Below are positions 1 through 7,675 of a DNA stretch of 54,765 nucleotides, one piece after another. The position numbers were made by a program, and so were the translations under genes. How positions within the stretch are numbered: the first letter of the stretch is position 1; every line of letters begins with the position of its first letter. The stretch is from Gemmatimonadota bacterium (lineage in GTDB: Bacteria > Gemmatimonadota > Gemmatimonadetes > Palauibacterales > Palauibacteraceae). Under the pieces are notes generated by a model. It did no database searches. It worked only from the letters and a program-made list of their open reading frames with translations, and was not told the DNA's origin. The DNA is taken from assembly GCA_022820995.1 (NCBI GenBank), contig JAJEEM010000052.1, forward strand, positions 1 through 54,765, read 5' to 3'.

Positions 1-40
1 GAAGCCTTGAAAAGCGAACGAGACGGGCTTACGCTGTGTC

Positions 41-115
41 GGCACCGGTCCTCCTTTTTTGTAGCCGCCATGTTATTGGGGAATAACAAATTAGCGACTA
101 CCGGAGGCCGGTGCC
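41..115. repeat. Imperfect inverted repeat at the window edge
   Basis: The arms GGCACCGGTCCTCC (41-54) and GGAGGCCGGTGCC (103-115) are complementary except for one extra T in the left arm, with a 48-base AT-rich loop between them. A T-run (55-60) follows the left arm. The right arm covers the GTG at 111 that would start the first gene. It could be a leader structure, an operator or the end of a small mobile element; the sequence does not decide. Confidence 0.5.
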
Positions 116-356
116 TACTCCATCCTTTGAGAAATCCGGGCTAACGGCGGAATTCATGTCCCTAAACACACGATTTCCGACGTTCGAATCGATGCTTGAC
201 GCGAGCGTGTGGGATGTGTCCTCTCAGGGAGATTTCGAGGCGATCCCGGACGATGCGTGGGACGAATACGTTGCCGCCACCACGGATTTCGATGATTGGG
301 GGGACCTGCTGGCCGCCGCGGCACAGGAATGGACGGTGCGCCAACTCGGGTTTTGA
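111..356 (+). CDS. Small acidic hypothetical protein
   Basis: The reading frame allows 81 residues from GTG 111; I do not recognise the product. It is acidic and rich in Asp and Trp (for example DDAWDEY near residue 50), with no membrane segment or signal peptide. The start is uncertain: GTG 111 lies inside an inverted repeat with a GGAGG only three bases upstream, whereas ATG 156 (MSLNTRF) would give a 66-residue protein. The stop is three bases before the next gene, so the two are probably co-transcribed and may act together. Base composition is poorer in G+C than most of the window, which suggests recent acquisition. It could be an immunity or regulatory partner of the next gene, but nothing in the sequence proves that. 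Confidence 0.55.
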   Translation: MPTPSFEKSGLTAEFMSLNTRFPTFESMLDASVWDVSSQGDFEAIPDDAWDEYVAATTDFDDWGDLLAAAAQEWTVRQLGF

Positions 357-359
357 TAC

Positions 360-1265
360 ATGACTCAACCTACGGCCAACTTAACCGAAGTACCCGACAC
401 CCTCCAGGACGCACTCGACGAGTTACGAGGGTACGCACGGGACGTAAAGACGGCGCGGTTCCCCACGCTGCCGGGCGCCCTTCAGCGATACATGAGTCGT
501 CTGAATCAGGAGCCTCTGAGCACGGCCGTATCGCAAGCGTTGCCGGAAGTGGATTTTCGGCGGTGGTATAGTGAAGCGGTTGATTCCTGCGGTGCCATGG
601 GAGCCGATCCTCTGAATTGGCCAACGTCGATACGCGAGCGAACGGCTCTGCAAGCGAAGCTGTTACAGTGTATCGTCGACGATGAGATCCGCCTCTTGGA
701 TCATCTTTTGGCGTTTCACCGAACTAGTAGCGGTTTCACATCTTACGCCGTGGACTTCGTTGCGCAGACATTCGTCCCGTTTCATCGAGATTTATCTCTG
801 ATCCTGCACCGGAACCACCGACGAGACGATGAGGCGGTGGACACTGGGCGGCGATCTGCACAGGAGTCGTACGTCGACAAGGAACGCCGTTACGAATTGG
901 CGACTTTAGAGACCGACAAGTTCGATCTCAAGAGGTTGATCAATCTATGCGACGAGCTCAATCGCTGTTATCGACAAGACTGCTACCATGCGGTGGCGGC
1001 GTTGACCCGATCATTGTTGGATCACGTGCCGCCCATCTTCGGAGTTTCGACGTTTAGCGAAGTGGCCAACAACTACGGAGGTTCGAGTTCTTTCAAGAAA
1101 TCGATGAGCCACCTTGGTCGGTCAGCGAGAAACATTGCAGATGCCCACTTGCATACACAGGTCCGGCGAACGGAAATACTCCCGACGCGAACACAGATTA
1201 ACTTCTCGCAGGATGTTGACGTACTTTTGTCTGAAGTCGTCCGAATCATACGGAGCGAAGCGTGA
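360..1265 (+). CDS. Hypothetical protein with HEPN-like helical C-terminus
   Basis: 301 residues, starting at ATG 360 three bases after the upstream stop. The N-terminal half is helical and unrecognised. The C-terminal third (from about residue 185) resembles a family often found in defence islands, with a conserved run around FSEVANNYGG and SARNIADAHLH. The all-helical character and RN-x-x-D-A-H string resemble HEPN ribonuclease folds, but I cannot confirm the R-x4-6-H catalytic pair. It has no signal peptide or membrane segment. G+C is low for this window (29 of 60 bases at 661-720). It converges on the zinc-ribbon/NDT-like operon that ends at 1358. An abortive-infection role is inference from family resemblance and context. 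Confidence 0.7.
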   Translation: MTQPTANLTEVPDTLQDALDELRGYARDVKTARFPTLPGALQRYMSRLNQEPLSTAVSQALPEVDFRRWYSEAVDSCGAMGADPLNWPTSIRERTALQAKLLQCIVDDEIRLLDHLLAFHRTSSGFTSYAVDFVAQTFVPFHRDLSLILHRNHRRDDEAVDTGRRSAQESYVDKERRYELATLETDKFDLKRLINLCDELNRCYRQDCYHAVAALTRSLLDHVPPIFGVSTFSEVANNYGGSSSFKKSMSHLGRSARNIADAHLHTQVRRTEILPTRTQINFSQDVDVLLSEVVRIIRSEA

Positions 1266-1357
1266 TTCAGTCGAAGCGCCCAGCATGTACAAGTATGCTA
1301 ATCGCCTGACACCCCGCCTTGGCATCACCTGTTCTTGGGCGGCGTTGCGTCCTCGGG

Positions 1358-2368
1358 TCAAAGATCTAGTCTGCCAGGGTGGCGCCGCAGCGTGGCGATC
1401 AATTCCTCGACGAATTCGTCGTTCGACTTGTCGGCGCCCCAGAAAACGATCGTGTAGTGGTTCGTGTCGAAGTGTGGCCTCGTCTTCGGCTCGTCGAACA
1501 CTTCCTGCTGGCAGATGTACACGACCGGCTTCTCGAGCGCCTGCGCGAAACCTCCTTCCCAGTAGGCGCCGTGGTTGCCGTCGGTCAGATCAACGATGAC
1601 GAACGAGGCGTTGCGAATCCGGTCCTGCATGATGTTGTCGATCAGCCCGGGCTGAGAGAGGTCCTTCATGTCCCTTAGCGGATAGCCCTGCTCCTCGAAA
1701 GCCGGCTTGAGGACATCGTTGAAAACGGGCTCGGTTCTTGAGCTGCCAAACTGCCACGCGAAGAACCCGTATCCTCCATCGTGCGAACCGTGCTTCATCT
1801 CCTCATACTGTTCCCAGCCAGCAAGCGTCAGATCCGCATGGGCATAGTGTTCCTCACCACCCGTGAAGTATGCGGGTTCATTCCATTTGACCTTGTCCGC
1901 GGTAGCGAGTTCGCCCATGAGTTCCCGCGCACTACCGGAGTTCGGAGCACCGATGATTGCCGCGAACCTCGGTGATCCGTATGGGAGAGTTATGGAGCCT
2001 CCTTCCTCAAGGACTCGATCTCCGATGTGCCTGATCGCGTTCGCCGCCTGCTGTGCTCGGGTTACGGCCAAGTCTCCGTTCCGAGCTTGTTTGACGAGTT
2101 GCGGGTCGATCACGGCACGGGTCGGGGTAGGCGAATCGCTGGAATCCGTCGTCAGCGACGACTCGTAGAGGTCCGACTTCGTCCGTGCGAAGTGTGACAG
2201 CCACGACCGCTGCGTAACCGTCAGGCCACCGGTCGCCTCGTCGGCTTTGAAATATCCCTTCACGAGGAACTCCCCGCACGCGTCGCAATCGAACCAATGG
2301 GCCCAGGCACCTCCGCCGCCTCCGCATTGATGAAGACACAGCGGACACTGGCGATCAGCGCCACTCAT
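1358..2368 (-). CDS. Zinc-ribbon protein with nucleoside deoxyribosyltransferase-like effector domain (copy 2)
   Basis: 336 residues. The N-terminus carries a zinc ribbon with Cys8-x2-Cys11 and Cys28-x2-Cys31. A middle region of about 170 residues includes a winged-helix-like LTLAGWEQYEE. The last 120 or so residues are a Rossmann-like domain with SFVIVDLTDG followed by YWEGGFAQALEKPVVYI. In nucleoside 2-deoxyribosyltransferases and related TIR-like folds, the Glu of such an E-x-G-x-A motif is the catalytic nucleophile or base, so a nucleotide- or NAD-cleaving effector is plausible. It is the last gene of the leftward operon, 79 bases after its paralogue, with the same domain order. No signal peptide is present. 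The domain calls are from motif reading; the substrate is unknown. Confidence 0.8.
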   Translation of the reverse strand: MSGADRQCPLCLHQCGGGGGAWAHWFDCDACGEFLVKGYFKADEATGGLTVTQRSWLSHFARTKSDLYESSLTTDSSDSPTPTRAVIDPQLVKQARNGDLAVTRAQQAANAIRHIGDRVLEEGGSITLPYGSPRFAAIIGAPNSGSARELMGELATADKVKWNEPAYFTGGEEHYAHADLTLAGWEQYEEMKHGSHDGGYGFFAWQFGSSRTEPVFNDVLKPAFEEQGYPLRDMKDLSQPGLIDNIMQDRIRNASFVIVDLTDGNHGAYWEGGFAQALEKPVVYICQQEVFDEPKTRPHFDTNHYTIVFWGADKSNDEFVEELIATLRRHPGRLDL

Positions 2369-2447
2369 CGCGACACTCCGCGCTCGCCGTCACGTGCCGT
2401 CTCCATTCCCACGCATGCCGGAGGGTTCGTCCAGGACCTGGGTCGCA

Positions 2448-3377
2448 TCACGGAATGCGCTTGTTGGGGCCATCTCCGATCACGGCCGAAATCCGCCTGG
2501 AGAGGCGGCGACGTAACTCATCCGGCGTCTCCCATAGGATGTGGTTGTACTGTCGGCGGTCGAAGTGGATGTCGCCGACCCTGTCCTGCCGGCACGTGCC
2601 GATCACGGGAATTCCGAGGCCAGCCGCAAAGCCGGCCTCGTAGTAAACGCTTCCCCGTGCCCCTTGGTCTCCGTGTGTAAAATCAGCGACCATGAACCGG
2701 GACCGGCGAATCTCGGCGATGATCTCATCGTCGATCTTGCGGATGTGCTCCTTACGGTCGATCACCATCGGTACATAGCCGGCGTCCTCGATCCCCGGGA
2801 CGATGCCCTCTTGGCGTGCCGCCGTCATGGATTCGTCGAACCACATGCCGACAAACGCCTGTTGGCCACGCGAGGCCCTATCGAGTAGTTCTTCCGTTGC
2901 AACGTATCCGGCGAGCGTGAGATGGCCGACGGGGCGCCCCTGCGACGCACCCGGTATCACGTCAGCGATAATCCATCCCTTCTCGCTGGCGAGCTGGAGT
3001 AAACCACCAATCTCCTTGCGATCGTCAGAGTAGGTCACGGAGAGGAAGCGGGGATCCGCAAAGTCAATCTGATCGCCCACAGACTCCTGACGACGAAACG
3101 CTTCCTGGACGAGCAGGTTCACCCGTTCTGGAATTGACGGCATCCTTGGGTTCCGGAAGCGGTCGATAGCCGCCCGGTTGATCGTCGGGATGACGCCGTT
3201 ACGATTCTGGGTGCATACCCATCCCCGCAGGGCGCGCAACTGATCGCCAGGAATTCGGCCAACAAGAAGCTCGGCCAGATGTGGTACCTCGTAGTGGCCG
3301 CAGCGGGAGCAATCACGCTCGATCCGCGATGGCATTTCGCAGAATGTGCCGCACAGAAAGCACATCATGTGAGTCAT
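2448..3377 (-). CDS. Zinc-ribbon protein with nucleoside deoxyribosyltransferase-like effector domain (copy 1)
   Basis: 309 residues, with the same three-part layout as the next gene downstream. The zinc ribbon has Cys6-x2-Cys9 and Cys23-x2-Cys26. The middle region has LTLAGYVATEELLDRA, matching the winged-helix-like stretch of the paralogue. The C-terminal domain opens with AFVGMWFDESM and has RFMVADFTHGDQG followed by VYYEAGFAAGLGIPVIG, whose Glu is the expected catalytic residue of the nucleoside deoxyribosyltransferase-like fold. Identity to its neighbour is low outside these motifs, so the duplication is old or the two copies have specialised. It sits 18 bases after the 67-residue gene in the same operon. 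The likely role is a nucleotide-depleting effector; this is inference. Confidence 0.82.
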   Translation of the reverse strand: MTHMMCFLCGTFCEMPSRIERDCSRCGHYEVPHLAELLVGRIPGDQLRALRGWVCTQNRNGVIPTINRAAIDRFRNPRMPSIPERVNLLVQEAFRRQESVGDQIDFADPRFLSVTYSDDRKEIGGLLQLASEKGWIIADVIPGASQGRPVGHLTLAGYVATEELLDRASRGQQAFVGMWFDESMTAARQEGIVPGIEDAGYVPMVIDRKEHIRKIDDEIIAEIRRSRFMVADFTHGDQGARGSVYYEAGFAAGLGIPVIGTCRQDRVGDIHFDRRQYNHILWETPDELRRRLSRRISAVIGDGPNKRIP

Positions 3378-3395
3378 GGCAGTTCCCGTTGACCG

Positions 3396-3599
3396 CTACG
3401 GGAATACGGTGCGGCTGGCTTGGCGTTCGCCCGCTTCGTTGCCGTCGAACATCGCCATCATCCCGTCGTACTGCTCCCTGGTAAGCTCTCCCGCCTCCCA
3501 CGCTGCGTGCACCTCTTGACGACGACGCTCGTTCCAGTCGTGCGAGTCGGCGTTCATCAGGTTGAGTCGTTCGCTGTCCGTCATACTGCTCCTACTCAT
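3396..3599 (-). CDS. Small charged protein coupled to the NACHT gene
   Basis: 67 residues, highly charged, predicted mostly helical (WNERRRQEVHAAWEAGELTR in the middle), with no membrane segment. I do not recognise the family. Its ATG overlaps the TGA of the large NTPase gene as ATGA (3599-3596), the usual mark of translational coupling, which makes it a real gene. It lies between the NACHT-like gene and the two zinc-ribbon effectors, so it may be an adaptor, inhibitor or small subunit of that system. No function can be given from sequence alone. Confidence 0.65.
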   Translation of the reverse strand: MSRSSMTDSERLNLMNADSHDWNERRRQEVHAAWEAGELTREQYDGMMAMFDGNEAGERQASRTVFP

Positions 3600-6500
3600 C
3601 CTTCGGTCCTTTCCTTGGTTTTTTGGGCTCGGCTGACGTCCAATACAACCGTGCTCACTTTGAGGGCTTCACGGTTGGTGAGGCCTTGCTTCAGAAGATC
3701 CCGAAGCTCGTCGGGAGTCTTGGGCTGCCGGCCGGACGGTGGGACCGGCGTACCTTCCCGCCCGAACCAAAGTACGAGATAGAGGCCGTATCCGTCCGAG
3801 TCCGGGTCACGGGTGTAGCGTGCCACCAGCTGATCACTGATCGCGCTCCAGAGTTTCCGGTCGCGGTTTTTTTTGATCTCGACGGGGATAGCGAATCCGC
3901 CATACGAAATGCGGATGTCGGCTCGCTTGTCCTCCGCGTAGTTCGGCTCGGGCTGCGCGTCTACGTCGGCCGGCAGCGTTTCCCGCAGGGTATCAAGAAG
4001 CCGTTTTCGGCAGCGGTCCTCGAGCATGGGCTGCGGGTCGCCGGAACCGGTCGGCTCGTCCCAGAATTGGCGCCAACCGTCCGTGTTCCCGTGCCGGATG
4101 TGCTCCGCGATCTTCTCGAACGCGGCCACGACGAGAGCGGCGAGGTCGGCGGCGTTCGAGGGCGGGCCACCCGCCAAGGTGTTCTCCACCGCATCAACGC
4201 CGGGGCTAGCGAAGGTCGCGCTCCGACGGATCATGCTGTGTGCCCTCAACGAGTCGCGCACCGCGTGACTCCAAGCGTCGAGCGCAGAGTTCTCCAATAG
4301 CGCTGCGAGTGCCTTGCCGGCGGTTGCGTCGGTGCGGTTCGCGAGGGCACCCAACCAGTGATCCACCAGCAGCCGGGCCCTCCAGCGCATGTCCCGTCCT
4401 CGCACGTAGTGCTCCGAAGAGGGGGCGTCCATCCAAGGGGAGTACCGGCTTCCAACGAGCGCGATCATGGCTGCCAACACGGGCGTATCCCAGTACGGCG
4501 ATGGCCACCCATGCCGCTGGAAGCACTCCAAGAAGTCCAGGATGTGCCGACAACGCGCCTCCTCGCCGCCCTCAACGAAGGATACGACATCCGATACGTA
4601 CTCATCGGGCGACAGGAGCAGTCCTGCAGACAGCCATGCGGCCCGCTGCGCGACGTCCAGATCGGTGCTCAGCCGCTCCGCGATGATCGCCTCGATACCG
4701 TCGACGCGCCATCTGACCGCCGCTCGCAGGAGTTCTTGCAACTCCTCCACCTGCGGCTCGGTGCAGCGGGTGGGAAACGATCGCCAAAGCTTGGGCACCA
4801 CGATCCGTGCCACGTGACGATGGGCCCGATCCCGTGACAGCTTCCAAAGACAGCGATTGGCCTTCTTGTTGCGAATCCGGGATCGCGTCAGGCCAACGAG
4901 AGCTTCGGTGAGCGCCTCGCGGTGGAGTCGAAGAGCAGCGCCGTACCAAGGCGGAGGTCCGGCGTCGTAGAGGCGGCACGGGATGAGGTAGTAAAGGGCG
5001 ACGGCCCGAGCGACATCGGCTTTGGAAGCACCATCGAGTGCGTTCGCGCCAACGAAATCAAGTCCGGCCAGCAACGGAAGCGCCAAGTAGGACAGCTGAT
5101 TGTCCTCGTCCAAACGGATGATGTCTCGAAGACTCGGCAGGTCGTCCCGGTCGAGGACGTTCTCCAACCCGGCGAGGGCCGCCTCGGTCAACGCTCTGTC
5201 GTCACCAAGGAGCTGCATCACGCGACGGATCGGGTCGGCACCGGAAGTACGGTGAAAGACTTGCAGGTACGCATCCCCGATCCGATACAACACCTGCGGT
5301 GCGCACGTCCCGCCCCGGATCTCCTCAATCTGTGCCCGTGCCTCTGAAACGAACTCATCCCTCGCTGTTGCGTTCTTCCTGGGCACTGGACGCTCGGTCC
5401 GCGGACGCGCACTCGGTGTACGAACCTTGGGCGGATTGGTGAAGCGCTCGACCGCCTCCCGAAGGGGCGGCAGGTCGGCCGTAGCGGACCTCACTTGTTC
5501 CAGGGAGAGCCCGGAACCCGATGCCTCGTCCGCCCACGGCCTACTCCATGCTAACAACTGCAGGGCGGCCTCTTGGTGGGAGGATGCCCCTTCTACTGCC
5601 TGGCGAAGGCACCACTCGGCAAAATCCTCCGGCGTGTTCCCGCACACCGTTTGCCTCATGGCAAAGACTTTGCGGGGGTAGTTCTCGTGGCCCCGATAAT
5701 GGTCCAAGCCCGTGAGCACGAGTTCCTTTTGAAGATCCGGGCGGGCCGTCAGCCACTTGTCGATCCGCTGGAGCCCGTCCCAGTGTCGTTGGCCCCAGAA
5801 GATGCTGCGATCCAGCGCTCGCAGCCACGAGAAGACCGTGGAAGGGTCCGAGTCATCGCCGCCGGTCCGCAACGCGCGACAGACCAACTTGAGAACGACG
5901 CCTCGCATGAAATCGTCCGGATCGTCCGGATCGCCGGGGAGCCCTGCGGTGTCCCGTCGCACGAGCGCGTCCACAACTTGTGGTGCCCGGTCGCCGGTCT
6001 TCTTGATGAACTCGATCTGCCAGAACGCATGATACATGCCGATCAGGGACGGCTCCTCCGGCAGCAAGTAATCCCAGATTTGGTCGGGTGCAATACACGC
6101 CGGATACAGGTCTCTCAACATGGCTCCGAGAAGCTCCCGATCACGATCCTCGACGCGCCCGTCCCTCAGCTCGTCGAGCAGCTTCATCAACGCCGGAGTC
6201 CACGCCGGATCACGTCGGCCACGGGCAAGGAGCGCTTTGAGGGCCGTGAGCCTCACGTCCTCTCCCCAAGAGGCGTCCCGAATCGTGACTTGAAGATCCA
6301 TGTCGGCGGCCCAGAGTTCGGGTGCGTGCGCCAAGGCTCTGAGGAGGAGGCCCACCACGGCCCGCCGGCCTTCACTCCGATCACCAGCGTCGACGTAGCC
6401 TCGCAGCGTTTCGATGGTGGTGCGGTCGAGGAGGGACCTGAGCACCAGCTCCGGCAGGTCCCAAGGATCGATCTCGGCGGGCCGTGTCTCCAACGCGCGC

Positions 6501-7675
6501 AGAAGGTGGTTCCGCTCGTCCGCGGTGAAGCTCGAGACGTCACCGTACAGCATCACGCCCACCGGATCCGTTTCGATCAATCGCGAGCGCGACTCGGGAC
6601 TCGATGCTGCCAGCCACGCCGCCAAGCCGCGCAAGTCTGGAACAACCACGCCGTCGAATCCCTCCATAAGTGCGAGCACTCGGCTCGCGGGGAGTGCGCG
6701 ACCAACCCGCGCGGCGAGATATCGGCCACCCAGGAACTCGGCGATCTGTCGATGCACCGGAGACCGGCCAAGGGCGTGATCCGCGAAGAGCGGAGATTGC
6801 AAGGCGCGACGCAGGGCGCGGGCGTAGTTCCGTTCGTCGACGCCACGAACGTCGCTAAGCGAGAATGCCGTATCTTCGTCTGTCTCTTCCGGGCACACGG
6901 ATTCCTTTTCCGAGAGCAGGAGCAGCGCGGAGAGGTGGCCAGCCGCGCCGAGAATCCGCTCAACGGAGACGGGAGCCGCATTTCGACTCGCCGCGCGATG
7001 CTCCTCGTTGTATTCGTGAACCGAAAGCTCACAGGCCTTCTCGAACGTGGCGAACCGCCCATCCGGCCACTCGGCGTCTCCCGTCGTTCCCACCGCCTTC
7101 ACGAGCATTTCAAGCAACTGGGGGTTTTGAAGCAGTCCGTCCAGGCTGCGGTTACGGGCCTCGGCGACGAAGGCGCTCGGATCGGCGACCCCGAGATCAG
7201 CGACGATACTGCGGATATCAGCCTCCCCGAGCGGGTCGAGGCGCAGCACCTTCACCTCCTCGTAACCCGCCGTGGCGACGATCTCCTTCAGGTCGTTTCC
7301 GCCAAGCCAGTCCGCGCTGCGGCAGGAAAGCCGGAGGTTCGGGTGTCCGAGTCGTTCAAGCCCGACGAGGACATCGTCGATGGGCTTCCGCGCGTCGCGG
7401 CTGCCGGCACGCACCTCGTCGAGTCCGTCGATGAACAGGGTCTTCCCGCGCCACTCGAGAGGATGGTCGGAGCGGCTCCGGTTGAAACGCCGCGCGGTGA
7501 CGAAGACGCTGCGATCCGTGTCCGATCGGCACTCCGTCTCAAACGCCGTCGTCTTCCCCGTGCCGGGGTTGCCCAGCAATACGTAGGCGCGTTCGGATCG
7601 AAACTCGGACAGCCAGTGGGACTCGGCGACCGTCTCGCCCGCTACGGTCACGGTTCGGGGGACGATCAGTTTCAT
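3596..7675 (-). CDS. NACHT/STAND-like NTPase with C-terminal PD-(D/E)XK nuclease-like domain
   Basis: 1359 residues. Walker A is GNPGTGKT at residues 35-42 and Walker B is LFIDGLDE at 80-87, the hhhDGxDE form typical of NACHT/STAND signalling NTPases, followed by a LSCRS sensor strand near 116-120. A long helical repeat region fills the middle, suggesting HEAT/ARM-like sensing repeats. The C-terminus has ADIRISYGG followed by VEIKK: Asp1253, Glu1266 and Lys1268 fit a PD-(D/E)XK nuclease core. The start is ATG 7675, which forms ATGA with the stop of the upstream ATPase gene; the frame stays open further upstream, but that part overlaps the ATPase gene. Known bacterial STAND defence proteins sense phage proteins and activate a fused effector. 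Here the nuclease is C-terminal, unlike Avs proteins, where the effector is N-terminal. Confidence 0.85.
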   Translation of the reverse strand: MKLIVPRTVTVAGETVAESHWLSEFRSERAYVLLGNPGTGKTTAFETECRSDTDRSVFVTARRFNRSRSDHPLEWRGKTLFIDGLDEVRAGSRDARKPIDDVLVGLERLGHPNLRLSCRSADWLGGNDLKEIVATAGYEEVKVLRLDPLGEADIRSIVADLGVADPSAFVAEARNRSLDGLLQNPQLLEMLVKAVGTTGDAEWPDGRFATFEKACELSVHEYNEEHRAASRNAAPVSVERILGAAGHLSALLLLSEKESVCPEETDEDTAFSLSDVRGVDERNYARALRRALQSPLFADHALGRSPVHRQIAEFLGGRYLAARVGRALPASRVLALMEGFDGVVVPDLRGLAAWLAASSPESRSRLIETDPVGVMLYGDVSSFTADERNHLLRALETRPAEIDPWDLPELVLRSLLDRTTIETLRGYVDAGDRSEGRRAVVGLLLRALAHAPELWAADMDLQVTIRDASWGEDVRLTALKALLARGRRDPAWTPALMKLLDELRDGRVEDRDRELLGAMLRDLYPACIAPDQIWDYLLPEEPSLIGMYHAFWQIEFIKKTGDRAPQVVDALVRRDTAGLPGDPDDPDDFMRGVVLKLVCRALRTGGDDSDPSTVFSWLRALDRSIFWGQRHWDGLQRIDKWLTARPDLQKELVLTGLDHYRGHENYPRKVFAMRQTVCGNTPEDFAEWCLRQAVEGASSHQEAALQLLAWSRPWADEASGSGLSLEQVRSATADLPPLREAVERFTNPPKVRTPSARPRTERPVPRKNATARDEFVSEARAQIEEIRGGTCAPQVLYRIGDAYLQVFHRTSGADPIRRVMQLLGDDRALTEAALAGLENVLDRDDLPSLRDIIRLDEDNQLSYLALPLLAGLDFVGANALDGASKADVARAVALYYLIPCRLYDAGPPPWYGAALRLHREALTEALVGLTRSRIRNKKANRCLWKLSRDRAHRHVARIVVPKLWRSFPTRCTEPQVEELQELLRAAVRWRVDGIEAIIAERLSTDLDVAQRAAWLSAGLLLSPDEYVSDVVSFVEGGEEARCRHILDFLECFQRHGWPSPYWDTPVLAAMIALVGSRYSPWMDAPSSEHYVRGRDMRWRARLLVDHWLGALANRTDATAGKALAALLENSALDAWSHAVRDSLRAHSMIRRSATFASPGVDAVENTLAGGPPSNAADLAALVVAAFEKIAEHIRHGNTDGWRQFWDEPTGSGDPQPMLEDRCRKRLLDTLRETLPADVDAQPEPNYAEDKRADIRISYGGFAIPVEIKKNRDRKLWSAISDQLVARYTRDPDSDGYGLYLVLWFGREGTPVPPSGRQPKTPDELRDLLKQGLTNREALKVSTVVLDVSRAQKTKERTEG

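Noticed and set aside
1281..1298. AGCAT/ATGCT hairpin between convergent genes as a terminator
   Set aside because: Five-base arms with an eight-base loop and no T-run; too weak.
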